NCBI GenBank assembly: GCA_033002965.1
Contig: JAURVB010014462.1
Location: forward strand, 1-64,000
DNA: 64,000 nucleotides
Reading direction: 5' to 3'
Source: Piper betle
Lineage: Eukaryota > Streptophyta > Magnoliopsida > Piperales > Piperaceae
Both the position numbers and the translations under genes were made by a program. The notes beneath the pieces are model-generated. The model had not been told where the DNA came from. It did not search any database and saw only the letters and a list, made by a program, of their open reading frames with translations. Positions 48,265-61,900 of the stretch are shown in pieces (within the stretch, counting starts at the first letter, position 1; the number at the start of each line of letters is the position of its first letter).

Positions 48265-50455
48265 CGTAACACTCCAAATCCGGTTCACACTCGTGAACCA
48301 AACTGGCATGTTACAGGCCCTGGTTAGGTCGGCTAACCCGAACCTAACTCGTGCGGATCCAATCTCGGCGTCTTAAGATGAAGATCCAACTTGCTATATG
48401 TATGTATGAATGTATAAAACCTTAACAGGATACTACATGGATGACATGCAACCAATTTTCACACCAACACAATTACAATCAAAATTAGTAAAAAATTTTA
48501 AAACGAAAGGGACAGAATTTCCCTTAAAAATGCAATTAGGGGCCACCCTGTCAAAATCATATATTCAAACATATATACGCATAGCAACACTAACATTCAC
48601 ATAGACTTCTAATCTACTATATCATTCTCTGAACTTTGGGTCCTAACCCATCACACTTTTGCTGCGCTACTCTGATCATTTTATTTCATGTCATTGTCAT
48701 GCCTCAAATATTTAATCATAACATGTTTATAAAATAACATCATAAACAGAACATTAAAATGTGTGTGTGCAGAAGACCTCATTGCTCCTCCGTCCAAGCT
48801 GGCTCATCCAACTCGTGATTATTACCTACATATAGTATAAAAACACGTTAGTAACAAGTGTTACTGGTCCGGAAAATAAAATAACTATAACAAGTTGGCT
48901 ATGAGAGCAAAGTCTCATATGAAAGAAAACATCATATACTCCACGTGAACACTCTGAAGGGCACTACTGAGGAGCCACTGGGCTGCAGACCTGGTAGCAT
49001 CCCGAACTTACTGATATGCTGCTGGTACTGTGCCGCTCTCGGCACTTCTTTTCAGTACTTCTCGTGAAACTTTATCCTAAGCCCTCTCTGTACCGCCATA
49101 TTTCTCCTGGCCTTGAGCACGAAGGCCGAGTACTCTCAAGCAGTCGCCTTTAGTACCCTTTGAACCACAAGTCCGGACATGTGCTGTACTAAACAGTACC
49201 CGTAAACCTCCACGTTCTCCGGGTGTGAGGAACTCAAACGCGGAGTTGTCAGGATCCCTCGGGAATGGAACAGTCCGCTGGCACTAATCCAGAGCCCGCG
49301 TTGACTATCACAGCATCCTCTGCATGGTACGTGCAGTCGATTTCTCCATCTCTCGTCTCACTAAAAACGTGAAAACTACATATATATAGGGCTGGGTAGG
49401 GATTTATATAATAGGCCCGAAGGCAACTTGTGGTGGATCTTGTTTTCGAAATCATCCTCGAGGGATCTCATCCTCGAGGGGTTATTAATCCGGAAAACTA
49501 TTCGATTAAATGGCCCGAGTTAAGTGGGATCCGATAAAGCGCCACTTAACTCGTCCTGTAGGCATTAAAACAAACATACAATAGAAAAGAGTAAAACAGA
49601 CGAGTCCTAAACGGACCTGGTAGAAGCTCCAAGCGTGTCATCGCGCCTAGGCGGCGAGCTCCTACTCCGTACCTACACATCAAAACTAAATACTAACGCC
49701 CGCTAACTAAATGATGCATCAAACTCAATAAACATCAATCACAATCAATAATCATAAATATGAAAATAATTCTACCCATCCTATTCCTACCAATTTTATT
49801 GTATTTTTCCTAAGTTACATTACTCGATTAGCATGCTCAACTCGATCTACCTCATTTGATCACTCACATTCAAGCACTATTCATCAAATCATGTGTCTTA
49901 TCACTTCATTCGTAATTAAGCATTAATCACATCAATAATTAGTCCTAGCATGTTGTGCTAACAATAATCAATTTTAAATAAACCAATCGGAGGTAATTAT
50001 ACCTCACGTAGTCGGCAATCGGCGACGACTAGGGTTCCGTCGCGTGTCTCGGAGCTCAAATTCGGCACTCATCGGCGTCCGAAACTCGAACGGGCTCGAC
50101 TGGGTTAGCCCTGAGGAAGATCCGATGAATTCCAGTGAATTCCAGAAATTCCGGTTTTCCGGCAGCTGTTGGCGGTTTTCCGGTGGTTTTCCGGCGACAA
50201 TCACCGGCGGCGTTTATTGGTTGGAAAGTGGTCGTGTTGGGTACCCTTGGAACCGGCTCGGCGAGCCCGACTCATCTATGACCTCAGCGTGGCAAATGGA
50301 GGCGGCGGCTCGCCGGAAAATAGCAAAATAGAGCCGGCGGTGATGGGTCGCTAGATCCGGCGGCCAGGCGGCGTCGGCCGTGGCGGCGGTGGCGCGCGAA
50401 TTGGGGCGGCGCGGGCGAGGGTTTGGGGAAGAAAAGAAGGGCGCGGGGGTGTATA
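48265..50455 (-). repeat. 3' LTR (truncated) of the LARD-like element
   Basis: Matches 53000-55449 with an internal gap of roughly 230 bases (at about 50357, corresponding to 55115-55350). Homology ends at 50455, so the first about 450 bases of the LTR and the polypurine tract are missing. The terminal base at 48265 is C instead of T. Many differences are C/T changes. Confidence 0.75.
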
Positions 50456-52981
50456 CTCATCTCAATCATCTGGGTAAACTGATACAAAAGGGTGAGTGGA
50501 AATCCTCACGTGAAAACTCCACTCTGTCTGATATCTCTGGGTTATAAGAAGGGAGGCTGAATCTCGTGGAAATCTAGTCTCACTACTCAAGAGCTCTCAA
50601 TAAGTGGTATCTCGTCCTCACATGTGGTATCTGACGCCAGGTAAATGGGGGATCCTGGGACCTGTGGGTTATAGGCCCACATGCTTCTGCTGCGCAACTC
50701 TTATCTACGGTAAGGTTAAGGTCTCATACAAACGGCAGGGGGATAAAATCCCTATGTAGCATACTAGGTGGCTAAAATCTCGGTAGGTCTATGGACTTGT
50801 CTCTAAGATCACCATGATTTACTATGCCACAGGTGATCAGTCTGTGGAATAGTCAATCAATGACAAATCTCAGAAACGGCTCCTAAGTGGTTCTAGTTCA
50901 ATCAGCTAACAGTAGGCACGTTTTTCTTGATACCGTACTAGTCACGTACTTCTAAACGGGCGGGGTTCAAACGACCCAAAGAACCACTGTCTCCCCTCAA
51001 GTCTACGGGGACTCATAATGAGGTTCGACACATGTCTCGTCCGCTCTTCAATGGTGTGTGACCTGCCGTCCCGTACCAATTTGTAGTACTAATCTTGACT
51101 CACATGACTACTACCGCTGTGGTAGACTCTCAAGCAAAGCTATCAACCAAGATGAGCATACACTGGTATCACTCCGTCTGGTCTGCACGGTTTGTTCTGT
51201 CTGAAGTCTTTGTCTACATCGCTCCCCTGCTGGGGTGAAAATCCTCATCAGATTGTCGGTCTGCAACATCTACCTACACTGTAAGCCCTAATTAGTACCC
51301 TGAAGGTATTTCTATACTCAGGGCAAGGCTCAATCCTATGTCTCAAGGTGAGAACCTAATCGTGCTGGCGAAACACAAGGGAATCACTGTCCTTCTGAAA
51401 AACCTTTCCTCACTAACCCTCTATCTATGCCCAATACTCTATATAAGTCAAATTCCTATTACTAGTTGGCCCATCACTAAATGGGTTCAACGGAGTGTGA
51501 CCATCTACTAACCATCTGATCTATGTATGCTGGTCGTAGCTCATGGATATACTAGCATGCAATCTGCACAGTCTTGATCATTGTGACCGTCCTATCTGGA
51601 GGTCATGCTATCATGTTCCCTGATTCTGTCCGTGCGCATCCTTATGAGAATGTCACTAACAGTGCCTGATGGGGTTATCTTGCAATATACATCTGACCCA
51701 AAGGTGTCAGGTCAAGACAATGATTGCAAGAGAGCTATGAAGTCGGATCTCATGCTATCTCATCCAAATAACCTCAATTTTCCTAACTCTTTTCTATTAT
51801 GCTGACTTCACTGTAACTGCTCCTTGTTCCTCAAACTCTAGTCTTACTAAACCTTAACTAATCTACTCGATCGGTGGATGAGCAATACACAGACGGTGGT
51901 AGTGCGTCTGCGGTCAGTGGTAGTGAATCTCGGACGGCGGTTGTGAGCCTCGACCGGTGGTTGTGCAACTCGGTCGGCGGTTGTGCACCTCGGTCGGCGG
52001 TTGTGCACCTCAGTCGGTGGTTGTGCACTCGGTCGGCGGTTGTGCACTCGGTCGGCGGTTGTGCACTACCTAGATGCAGAAATATCTAATCCTACTCATA
52101 TGCATCATAAATCTACTACTATCTTTGCCATATCTTGGCTGCTATTAACTCGGTTCAGGTCATCCAATCAAGCGTATCTGATCCAGAGGGGTTTGGATCA
52201 TGATGCTGACACATATGATGGTCAACCTATGCTAAACCCCACTCTGATCTCGTAGGCACTGGTGGTCCTAGTCTTTTCCTTGTTATGTCCAAGCCTAAGT
52301 CTCACTACTCATCCTCATTCATTACTATCTTCTAGAAGTAGTCCATCTCAAGCCGTCTGCAGAAACTCTCATCTATGCTCCATGTACTTCAATGGCCCTA
52401 TTGGCATAACCACATCCTTCATCTGTAGGGATTTGTCTAAGGCACTCGACGGTCCATCTCATGTGCCACTAACTTACTGGTATCTCTATACTTCAAGTTC
52501 TCTCCCACTATATACACCACGTCCAATGGAAGCAGGACTGATGCGGTGACATGCAAAACATGGACACCTGGTCAACATCCAAATCTCTTTTGCAATGGGC
52601 AGCCTCGGTGGGTCTCTACGCCCATCATGACATTCCTGTCAGATTCTTAGAATCTAACGTCTATTGACATCTGGATCTGGTATAAGATAGGATCCTATTC
52701 CCATTCTATCTCTGCTAGCACTACTACATCCCCTGCTCACATCTAACTAGGCAAGCAATCTGATATTATGATAACAATCCATATATGGCATGTCAGCTTA
52801 ACTAAGGCTAATTCCACACACTTCTAACAAGGTCCTGAATACACTGTTATCCAAACAACCTTATCAATAAAAAATCTGCATGTAAGGAAAATAAACAAAA
52901 ACATACCTGCCAACTGGACTTGGAGTAGTCTTTGTACACACATCACCTATAAAAGTATCATACATCTTAATCGGCCGAGAG
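50456..52981 (-). other. Internal region of the LARD-like element
   Basis: No retrotransposon protein domain was recognised in either strand, and stops are frequent. It contains a tandem array at 51895-52064. Confidence 0.6.
51895..52064 (+). repeat. Tandem array of a 19-20-bp unit
   Basis: About eight units of the type CGGTTGTGCACCTCGGTCGG, best conserved at the right side. It lies inside the LARD-like element. Confidence 0.85.
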
Positions 52982-52999
52982 TGGCTCTGATACCAATGT

Positions 53000-55904
53000 T
53001 GTAACACTTCAAATCCGGTTCACACTCATGAACCAAACCGGCATGTTACAGGCCCCGGTTAGGTCGGCTAACCCGAACCTAACTCGTGCGGATCCAATCT
53101 CGGCGTCTTAAGACGAAGATCCAACTTGCTATATGTATGTATGAATGTATAAAAGCCTAACAGGATACTACGTGGATGACATGCAACCAATTTTCACACC
53201 AACACAATTACAATCAAAATTAGTAAAATTCTCAAACGAAAGGGACAGAATTTCCCCTAAAAATGCAATTAGGGGCCACCCTGTCAAAATCATATATTCA
53301 AACATATATACGCATAGCAACACTAGCATTCACATAGACTTCTAATCTACTATATCATTCTCTGAACTTTGGGTCCTAACCCATCACACTTTTGCTGCGC
53401 TACTCTGATCATTTCATTTCATGTCATTGTCATGCCTCAAATATTTAATCATAACATGTTTATAAAATAACATCATAAACAAAAATGAACATTCAATCAA
53501 TGTGTGTGTGCAGAAGACCTCATTGCTCCTCCGTCCAAGCTGGCTCCTCCAACTCGTGATTATTACCTACATATAGTATAAAAACACGTCAGTAATAAGT
53601 GTTACTGGTCCGGAAAATAAAATAACTATAACAAGCTGGCTATGAGAGCAAATTCTCATATGAAAGAAAACATAATATACTCCACGTGAACACTCTGAAG
53701 GGCACTACTGAGGAGCCACTGGGCTGCAGACCCGGTAGCATCCCGAACTTACTGATATGCTGCTGGTACTGTGCCGCTCTCGGCACTTCTTTTTCAGTAC
53801 TTCTCGTGAAACTTTATCCTAAGCCCTCTCTGTACCTCCATATTTCTCCTGGCCTTGAGCACGAAGGTCGAGTACTCTCAGGCAGTCGCCTTTAGTACCC
53901 TTTGAACCACAAGTCCGGACATGCGCTGTACTAAACAGTACCCGTAAACCTCCACGTTCTCCAGGTGTGAGGAACTCAAACGCGGAGTTGTCAGGATCCC
54001 TCGGGAATGGAACAGTCCGCTGGCACTAATCCAGAGCCCGCTTTGACTGTCACGGCATCCTCTGCATGGTACGTGCAGTCGATTTCTCCATCTCTCGTCT
54101 CACTGAAAATGTGAAAACTACATATATATAGGGCTGGGTAGGGATTTATATAATAGGCCCGAAGGCAACTTGTGGTGGATCTTGTTTTCGAAATCATCCT
54201 CGAGGGATCTCATCCTCGAGGGGTTATTAATCCGGAAAACTATTCGGTTAAATGGCCCGAGTTAAGTGGGATCCGATAAAGCGCCACTTAACTCGTCCTG
54301 TAGGCATTAAAACAAACATACAATAGAAAAGAGTAAAATAGACGAGTCCTAAACGGACCTGGTAGAAGCTCCAAGCGTGTCATCGCGCCTAGGCGGCGAG
54401 CTCCTACTCCGTACCTACACATCAAAACTAAATACTAACGCCCGCTAACTAAATGATGCATCAAACTCAATAAACATCAATCACAATCAATAATCATAAA
54501 TATGAAAATAATTCTACCCATCCTATTCCTACCAATTTTATTGTATTTTTCCTAAGTTACATTACTCGATTAGCATGCTCAACTCGATCTACCTCATTAG
54601 ATCACTCACATTCAAGCACTATTCATCAAATCATGTGCTCTTATCACTTCATTCGTAATTAAGCATTAATCACATCAATAATTAGTCCTAGCATGTTGTG
54701 CTAACAATAATCAATTTTAAATAAATCAATCGGAGGTAATTATACCTCACGTAGTCGGCAATCGGCGACGGCTAGGGTTCCGTCGCGTGTCTCGGAGCTC
54801 AAATTCGGCGCTCATCGGCGTCCGAAACTCGAACGGGCTCGACTGGGTTAGCCCCGCGGAAGATCCGGTGAATTCCAGTGAATTCCAGAAATTTCCGGTT
54901 TTCCGGCAGCTGTTGGCGGTTTTCCGGCGGCTTCCGGTGGTTTTCCGGCGACAATCGCCGGCGGCATTTATTGGCCGGAAAGTGGTCGTGTTGGGTACCC
55001 TCGGAACCGGCTCGGCGAGCCCGACTCATCTATGACCTCAGTGTGGCCAATGGAGGTGGCGGCTCGCCGAAAAATGGCAAAACAGAGCCGGCGGTGATGG
55101 GTCGCTAGATCCGGCCGGCCACGGCGGCGATGGCCTCCGTTCCGGTCGGGGAAGGTCGCTGGATGGTCGATGGTGCTGAGGCGACCACCTGATCGCGGCG
55201 GCGATGGTCGCCGGCGGCGAAATCGGCGACGCGACCAAACGCAGCCGCGGCGTCACGGCGTGGCGATTCCTGGCGTCACGGCGGCCCGATGGGGGCCGGA
55301 CCTGGTCGGGGCAGCACGGCAACGCCGTGGCCGGGCTGGGCGGCGTCGATCGGCGGCCGGGCGGCGTCGACCGTGGCGGCGGTGGCGCGCGAACAGGGGC
55401 GGCGCGGGACGAGGGTTTGGGCGATGGAAGAGAAAGGTCGGGGGTGTGTGGTGGCAAACTCGTAAATATTACTTGACTCGTCTCCGACTCGAGTCAAAAA
55501 TAACTATTTAAGTCCTAAAAAATTCCATAAAAATATGGGAAAAATCCCATAAAATCAAACAACACCAAAAAATCATAATGATATGCTCTAGAACTATCAA
55601 CCCACCCAAAATGCCCGTAACGCGTCCTAACGCAGGTAAACGGCCTAAAACTAATTCTACGATCCATTATATATCATAATAAAAAAAATGAACTGCATAC
55701 TCTCATATATTCTGATAACTCATTCTTTTCTGCTGTGTTCATGACATTATCATCATATACTTGGGTACACATGACCCTCATGGCTCATACACGAGACTGG
55801 CGTCGGCTCAGTACACGTGTTCTGAAACTGACTCGACTCGAAAAATAACGGTCGAACCGACCGGTTCTGAATATAAAACCCTGACTCGAATCGTGGGTTT
55901 TACA
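53000..55904 (-). repeat. 5' LTR (full length, about 2.9 kb) of the LARD-like element
   Basis: In minus orientation it begins TGTAAAACCCACGATTCG and ends GAAGTGTTACA. Near its start it carries the ACTCGAGTC module (55465-55640), followed by a GC-rich block (54780-55450). Its length is unusual but within the LARD range. Confidence 0.75.
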
Positions 55905-55962
55905 TTGAGTCTGTGATGGGTAATGGAGTTCTATCCGAGTGGTGGAAACAACTTACTAATGT

Positions 55963-57558
55963 TAGGGGTAGGCATCGGTCGGACAGATATCGAACAAGTT
56001 ATTGTTTGTGTCTGTCCAAAATTTCGTCGGACAAAATTTGTCCGACCGAATCATTGTCCGACTTGTCCGTCGGGCCCAAACAGTGTCCGCGGACAGTCCA
56101 AAATCAAATGGAAACCTAGCGAGTACTGTTCCGCCTCTGCCGCCACTGCCGCCTGCGCAGCCATCGCCGCCTTCGCTAGCCTGCGTACTCCCCCGCCGCC
56201 GCCTGCGGACCGCCTCCGCAGCCGCTTGCGAACTGCCTTGCCGCCCTGCGAGCCTCCACTGGCCTCCGCCCCCTGCGCGCAGCGAAACCCCTCCGCCACC
56301 TGCCTCGCCCTCTGCGCGCCGCGAAACCCCTCCACCGCCGCCTGCCTCCACTGCCCTCTGCGTGCAGTGTAACCCCTCTGCCGCACCTGCCTCCGCCCTT
56401 GTCGCCCTGCCCGCCCGCCCTCAGACGCCCTGCCTCCGCCGCCTGCCTGCCTGCCCTCCGCCAGCGCCTGCCTCCGGCGTCACGGTGGCTCGTCGGTGGC
56501 TGGGGGTGGTCGAGATGTCACGACGACGGTACGGCTGGGCAGGGCGGCGTCGATCGGTGGCGGGATGGCGTCGGCGACGACGCTAGGGTTTGGGGGGTTT
56601 GGGGAAAAGATGATCGGTGGCAAACTCGTAAATAAGACTTGACTCGATACCGGCTCGAGTCAAGAATAATAACTAACTCGGAATAAAATCTTCAAAAATC
56701 CAAAAAAATCAGGAAAAATCCCATAAAATAAAATAAACACCACAACATCCAAATGACATGCGCTATAACTAATAATTCTACCCTATAACGCGTCCTAATG
56801 TATTATTTGGCCTAAAATAATTCTATTCGACTCAAAAATAACTAGTCAAACCGACCGGTTCGGACTATAAAACCCTGACTTGGGACACGGGTTTTACAGA
56901 GGGAACTGGAAGTTATGGAACTATTTATTTATGGAAGAATATTGAAGGGAAATGTCCTAATTTCAAAATGAAGAAGACAAAAAACATGAGTAATTAACTT
57001 TTTTGTATTTTTTTCATGTAGGTGAGTTACATTGGATGAAGAATTAACTATTAAAATATTTTATCTTTGAAGTATATGTAATATTGGAGTATATTTTGAT
57101 GTCAATGATTATTTTAAAGTTTTTATACATTGATTATTTTTTGTTTGACTTTAAAAATTGAGAACATGCTAATTAAATTGTAAGTGGTTTGATATGATTA
57201 TTAATATGAATGTATAGTTCTAAATTCTTAAATATAAGAGTGACTTTTATCTTTTTTCTATGTATGTCATTTTTTGTTATTTTAGATATTAAATATCAAA
57301 TTTTATGTATAAACTTAATTAATTTTACTGTATATTATATTTTAAAATTTTTATAAACTATAATATTAGCCTTACAAATGTTGAAGATATTATATTATTG
57401 ATATAAAATATCGGACACTCGGTCGGTCGTTTGGTCGGACAAAAAAATGTCCATGTTTGGTTTGTTTTAATTCGGTCAAATTCGATCGGTCAAATTCGGT
57501 CGGACATGCTTCGGACTTCGGTCAGACGGACAAATTCGGACGTCCACGCCCACCCTTA
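55963..57558. mobile_element. Non-autonomous hAT-type element carrying an LTR-like segment
   Basis: The left end TAGGGGTAGGCATCGG and right end, in reverse, TAAGGGTGGGCGTGG are inverted repeats. The flanks ACTAATGT (55955-55962) and ACTGATGC (57559-57566) agree at 6 of 8. Both subterminal parts are rich in GGTCGGACA-type text. The interior has a C-rich block (56120-56460) and a stretch (56620-56905) that matches the end of the neighbouring LTR through to GGGTTTTACA. No transposase. Confidence 0.6.
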
Positions 57559-57566
57559 ACTGATGC

Positions 57567-58979
57567 TAACTCATGTTATAGTTGCAAGCGCAATTAAACT
57601 ACGGTGCAAAGTGTGTCGGGTGACCGATGTGTGCTAGCGTGGTCCAAAGGCTAGTACCAAGCAAGCACGACACCTGATAGCGAGCATAGCGGCAAATTGA
57701 TCAGTATTTGTGTGTATCGAGCATGTTGCTATATCGGCATCGAAAACCTCAAGATGTCGTGACGGGTTCCAAGTAGCGAACATGACTGAGCAGCTACGAG
57801 CAATGCTAGCTGGTATCGGTGGAGTGAGGTTGTGTGTGATTGAGCGTACTGGTATCCAATACCGAGCGTACCAAAACGAGCGAGCAGCTAGTAGCGAACG
57901 CATGCGCGGGAGTGTGGACATGACTAAACAAAATGCCAGCATTCTGGTATTTGGCTGAGGTTGCCGAGCAGTGCATGAATTCCCAATGGTAGAGTGGAAT
58001 TCCGATATTTGGAGTGAGCGAGTGTTGGAAACGTTGAGGTATGGATTGATGGCCGAGAGTTGGTTGCAGTCGAGCCAATAGGGTGACACAACGCGACCAG
58101 CATGCGCCGAAGGAGGGGTTTGATTGGATTTGCCGATAAGGATGAAAAGATTTCGATGGAGATCTTAATCTATCCTTAACCAATGATCGGGGAGTTGGTT
58201 GCAACGAACTGTAAGAGATAGGCATGATCTCCTTGGAGATAACGATGTCAACATTGGAGATATGCATAGATTCTCAAAAGAGTGGATAAACACAAGCTAG
58301 TCTATATAAGGGGGACAAACTCTAATGTAGAGAGGAACGAAAAGTGTGTGGCTCTCTTAGTGGAGAAGAGAGGACCGAGATCAAAAGAAGGAGACATGTG
58401 AAGTTGTCATGGCTAGTTCTACCGGTATCAAAGTACACCTTTTATGTTCCGCAACCTATTTGCTTATCTAGCTGAATGAATTGCATGTAAACAAGTTGAT
58501 CCAGGGGATGACTTGGGCTTGTGATTGTGAGGACTTCATGTGAATGGGAATTGCTCATTGTTCTCATAGCTTTTCGATAGGGAAGAAAGGCAAGGTCGTG
58601 GGGTTTGCATGTCCACGGCTATCAAGTAGTCAAAGTATATTGGTTACTTGTAATCCTTTATTTCCTTGAATAAAATTAAGGTTGGGGAGGCCCGTAGTTC
58701 TTATAGTATCAACGTTGGTGGTTGGTTGGTGTGGTGTACAAGATCTGTTAGGGATTCAGTAGAGCGTTGGACTATATTGCCTTGGCGTGATTATATTACT
58801 GGTGTGTTGAATTATTGGCAGCCGGTAACCATATATCGGGTGCACCAATAGTTGGGTGCGATATTGGTTCTGGGTGCTCTTGTTTGTGTAGGGAGTGCTT
58901 CCGGGCATTGCGGTATATTGTGAGATTACTGCATAATTTATGGAAGGCTGAATATTTTCAGATGGGAAATATGCCACAC
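57567..58979. other. LTR-like or leader sequence of the copia element (unresolved)
   Basis: A TATATAAGGGGG promoter-like site (58302-58313), the sequence after it, and a GGTATCAAAG segment (58424-58433) resembling a tRNA-Met primer site suggest a retrotransposon LTR and leader. A second copy was not recognised at the 3' side. The ORFs here are not supported. Confidence 0.3.
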
Positions 58980-61900
58980 GTACGTGGTTTAGGGACGAAA
59001 AATTCTACTCTTCCCCGTGATAGTTACCCTATCTCCGGCTGCTCTTGGCACCATCCTCGGCCTCAAAACATCTCATGCTATGTGGTCTCATCTTGACTCA
59101 CATTTTGCATCCAGCCTTCAAGCCAGCCTGCTTCAACTCAAATTTCAACTACAACATATCAAAAAGCGTTCTCTTAATATGTCAGACTACCTCAATTGAA
59201 TTATCTGTAGCCCGACTACCTCGATGTGACAATCGAGGAGCTTCATAGAGTGCTCCTCACGCAAGAGCATCGGTAAACATTGCCATTCGGTCCCCCGACA
59301 TGTGTGGTCATGGATGAGGTCACAGCCATGGACGTGTCCGTGGTTGCGGGCGCGGCAACTATTTTGGTGGATGCTCCTCGTCGTCCTCCTCTGCCTCGAT
59401 CACTGGTGCAAACAATGTTGCCAAGACTGATAACTGTCCCTACTGCCAGCTTTGCTCCAAGCGTGGTCACATGGTCCATACCTGTTACCACCGGTTTGAT
59501 CAATCATTCCAGCCCAATGCTTCTCCTACCGCCATCAGCTCCCATACCTCTAATGCCGGCAATGAGGCTCTATGGTTCCCCGACTCCAGCAACTCAAATC
59601 ACTTCACTAACGACACATCACCAACCTTCACGCTCTGACTCCATACACTGGAACATATCAACGTTTACCTCAGTAATGGACAATGTTTGCCTATTGTCTT
59701 CAAAGGGGTGATCCCCCTTACTCCTTCCCTATCTTAAAATAATGTGTTTTATGTTCCCACTATGGCCAAGAACCTTTTATCTTTCTCCCAATTCACCAAG
59801 GATAACCATTGCTCTATTGAATTTTTCCCCTCTTATTTTGTTGTGAAGGAACAGGCCTCCTCATAAGACAAACTAAGCACGGGTTGTATGTGGTGGACTC
59901 TTCAAGATGCCAGTCATGTCTTGCTGTTTCCAAACAACCATTTTCCATTTGGCATATGTGTTTAGGTCATCCCTCTCATTCCATTGCACGTCATTTAATT
60001 TTATCTCGGCATCTAGCTTCTTCTTCAATTAAACGTAGCATCTTCAATTGTATTTCATATTGTCTTGGTAAATCTCAGTCTTTGCCATTTTCAAATGACC
60101 ATTTTAGTGCTTCTTGCAACTGGTTGCCGGTTTTATATTTCCTTTGTTGATGTCTTTAGTCAATTCACATTCCCGTGGATTTATTTTGTGCCCGATCGTA
60201 CTAAATGTCTTGCCACTTTCGGACAATTTAAATGCTCCCTTGAAAATTTACTCTCTAGTCGTATTAAAATTCTTCGATGGGATGGAGGCAAGGCGTTCTT
60301 AAGTCATGCCTTTCAACATTGTCTTCGTACACATGGCATTACACACCACATCTCCTGCCCTCATACGCCCCCCAACAAAATGGACTAGTCGAGGGTAAAC
60401 ATACTCACTTTGCAAAAACTGGTATCGCTTTAATGACTCGTAGCTCTATGCCTAAACATCATTAGGTTTAGCCTTCTACACCGCCACTTATCTCATAAAT
60501 CGTCTTCCCAGTCCTACTACTCAACACAAATCTCCATGAAAATCCTGTTTCACAAGCCACCTGGTTACCATTTCTTAAAAGTTTTTGGGTGACTTTGCTT
60601 CCCCATTTTGCAGCCATGCAATAAGAATAAATTAGATTTTAGATCCATTCCTTGTGTTTTTCTCGGTTATCATCCCCTCTTGAGTCCGAGCCCATATGTT
60701 ATTCCCAAGACTCACAAACGCACATTGGCAACAAGCTAGGAGTTTCGTGCTCTCCTTCAAAACCATACGTGGTCATTAGTCCCCCTACCCCAAGATCATC
60801 TTCTTATTGGTTGCTAGTGAGTTTACCAACTTAAACGGAAATCCGATGGTACACTCATCGGTTCAAAGCCCGCTTAGTTGTCAAAAGCTTTTGTAAACGT
60901 GAAGGCCTTGACTATTTCGAGACATTTATTTGGGTAGTCAAACGGGTCAGTATTCATATAGTTCCTACCTTGGCATTGTCCAACAAGTCACCTATCAAGC
61001 AATTGGATGTACAAAATGCCTTCCTCAATGGTCATCTCCATGAGGGGGCGCACGTCCCAACCGCAAGGTTTTCTTGATCCTTCCTTGCCTCATGTGTGTA
61101 AGCTTCACAGGTCCCTATACGGGCTCAAGCAATCCCCTCGATCATGGTACTCAAGTTTCTTCGAGTTACTTCGTGAAATTGGCTTTCCGGCTCCAAGGTA
61201 GACCACTCTCTATTCATCAAACAAGCTTGCATCTTCAACTGTCCTTCTCGTTTATGTGAATGATATAATCATCACGGGCTGCTCCTCATTGACCATTGAT
61301 CAGGTTGTATCTGCTCCCACTTCTCCATGATGGACTTAGGGACTTCGAATTATTTCCTGGGCATTGAGGCAACCTTCCATAATGGTTCTTTACATCTTTC
61401 TCAGCACAAATTTGCTCGAGATATCCTTACCCGTCTCCATATAGATGGTGTAAAGCCCATCTCTAAACCAGCCGTCACGGGCTTCAAGCTGCCCAGGTTC
61501 TCTGGGAAGCCTTTACTCGATCTGTCGGTTTATTGCACAGCTGTTGGTGCCCTTCAGTATCTCAACCTCACTCCGTCAGACATACGATGTGCGGTCAATC
61601 ACGCTTGTTAGTTTCAGCATAGTCCGACGGATATACACCGGTCAGCAGTTAAATGGATCCTTCGATTTATCAAACACATTATCCCATGGACTAGTGGTCA
61701 TTTCAATATTATGGCCTATTTGGATGCCGATTGGGCTGGCTGTCTAGATGATTGTCGGTCTACCACGGGCATTTGTGTGTGTCTTGGTTCTTGGTCATCC
61801 GCTGAAGCCTAATATAGAGCACTTGCTACCACTGCTGCTGAAATTTCCTGGCTTCTTCAACTCTTTCGCGAGCTCAACATTTACATCACTCAAGTTCCAA

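Larger units (their letters stand above)
48265..55904 (-). mobile_element. Non-autonomous LTR retrotransposon (LARD-like), minus orientation
   Basis: The two LTR copies (48265-50455 and 53000-55904) are close to each other in sequence. Between them lie about 2.5 kb without recognisable gag, protease, integrase or reverse transcriptase. Next to the right LTR, TGGCTCTGATACCA (52982-52995) is the complement of the primer site TGGTATCAGAGCCA for initiator tRNA-Met, which sets the orientation. Outer flanks CTGAG (48260-48264) and TTGAG (55905-55909) give a 4/5 target duplication. The structure matches large retrotransposon derivatives that are mobilised in trans. Confidence 0.75.

Noticed and set aside
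55170..56635. Arg/Gly/Pro-rich ORFs in the LTR and hAT cores
   Set aside because: Present in all frames of GC-rich DNA; not conserved between the two LTR copies because of gaps.
57634..58267. ORFs of 150 codons on the minus strand
   Set aside because: No domain, and the region looks like a retrotransposon leader on the other strand.
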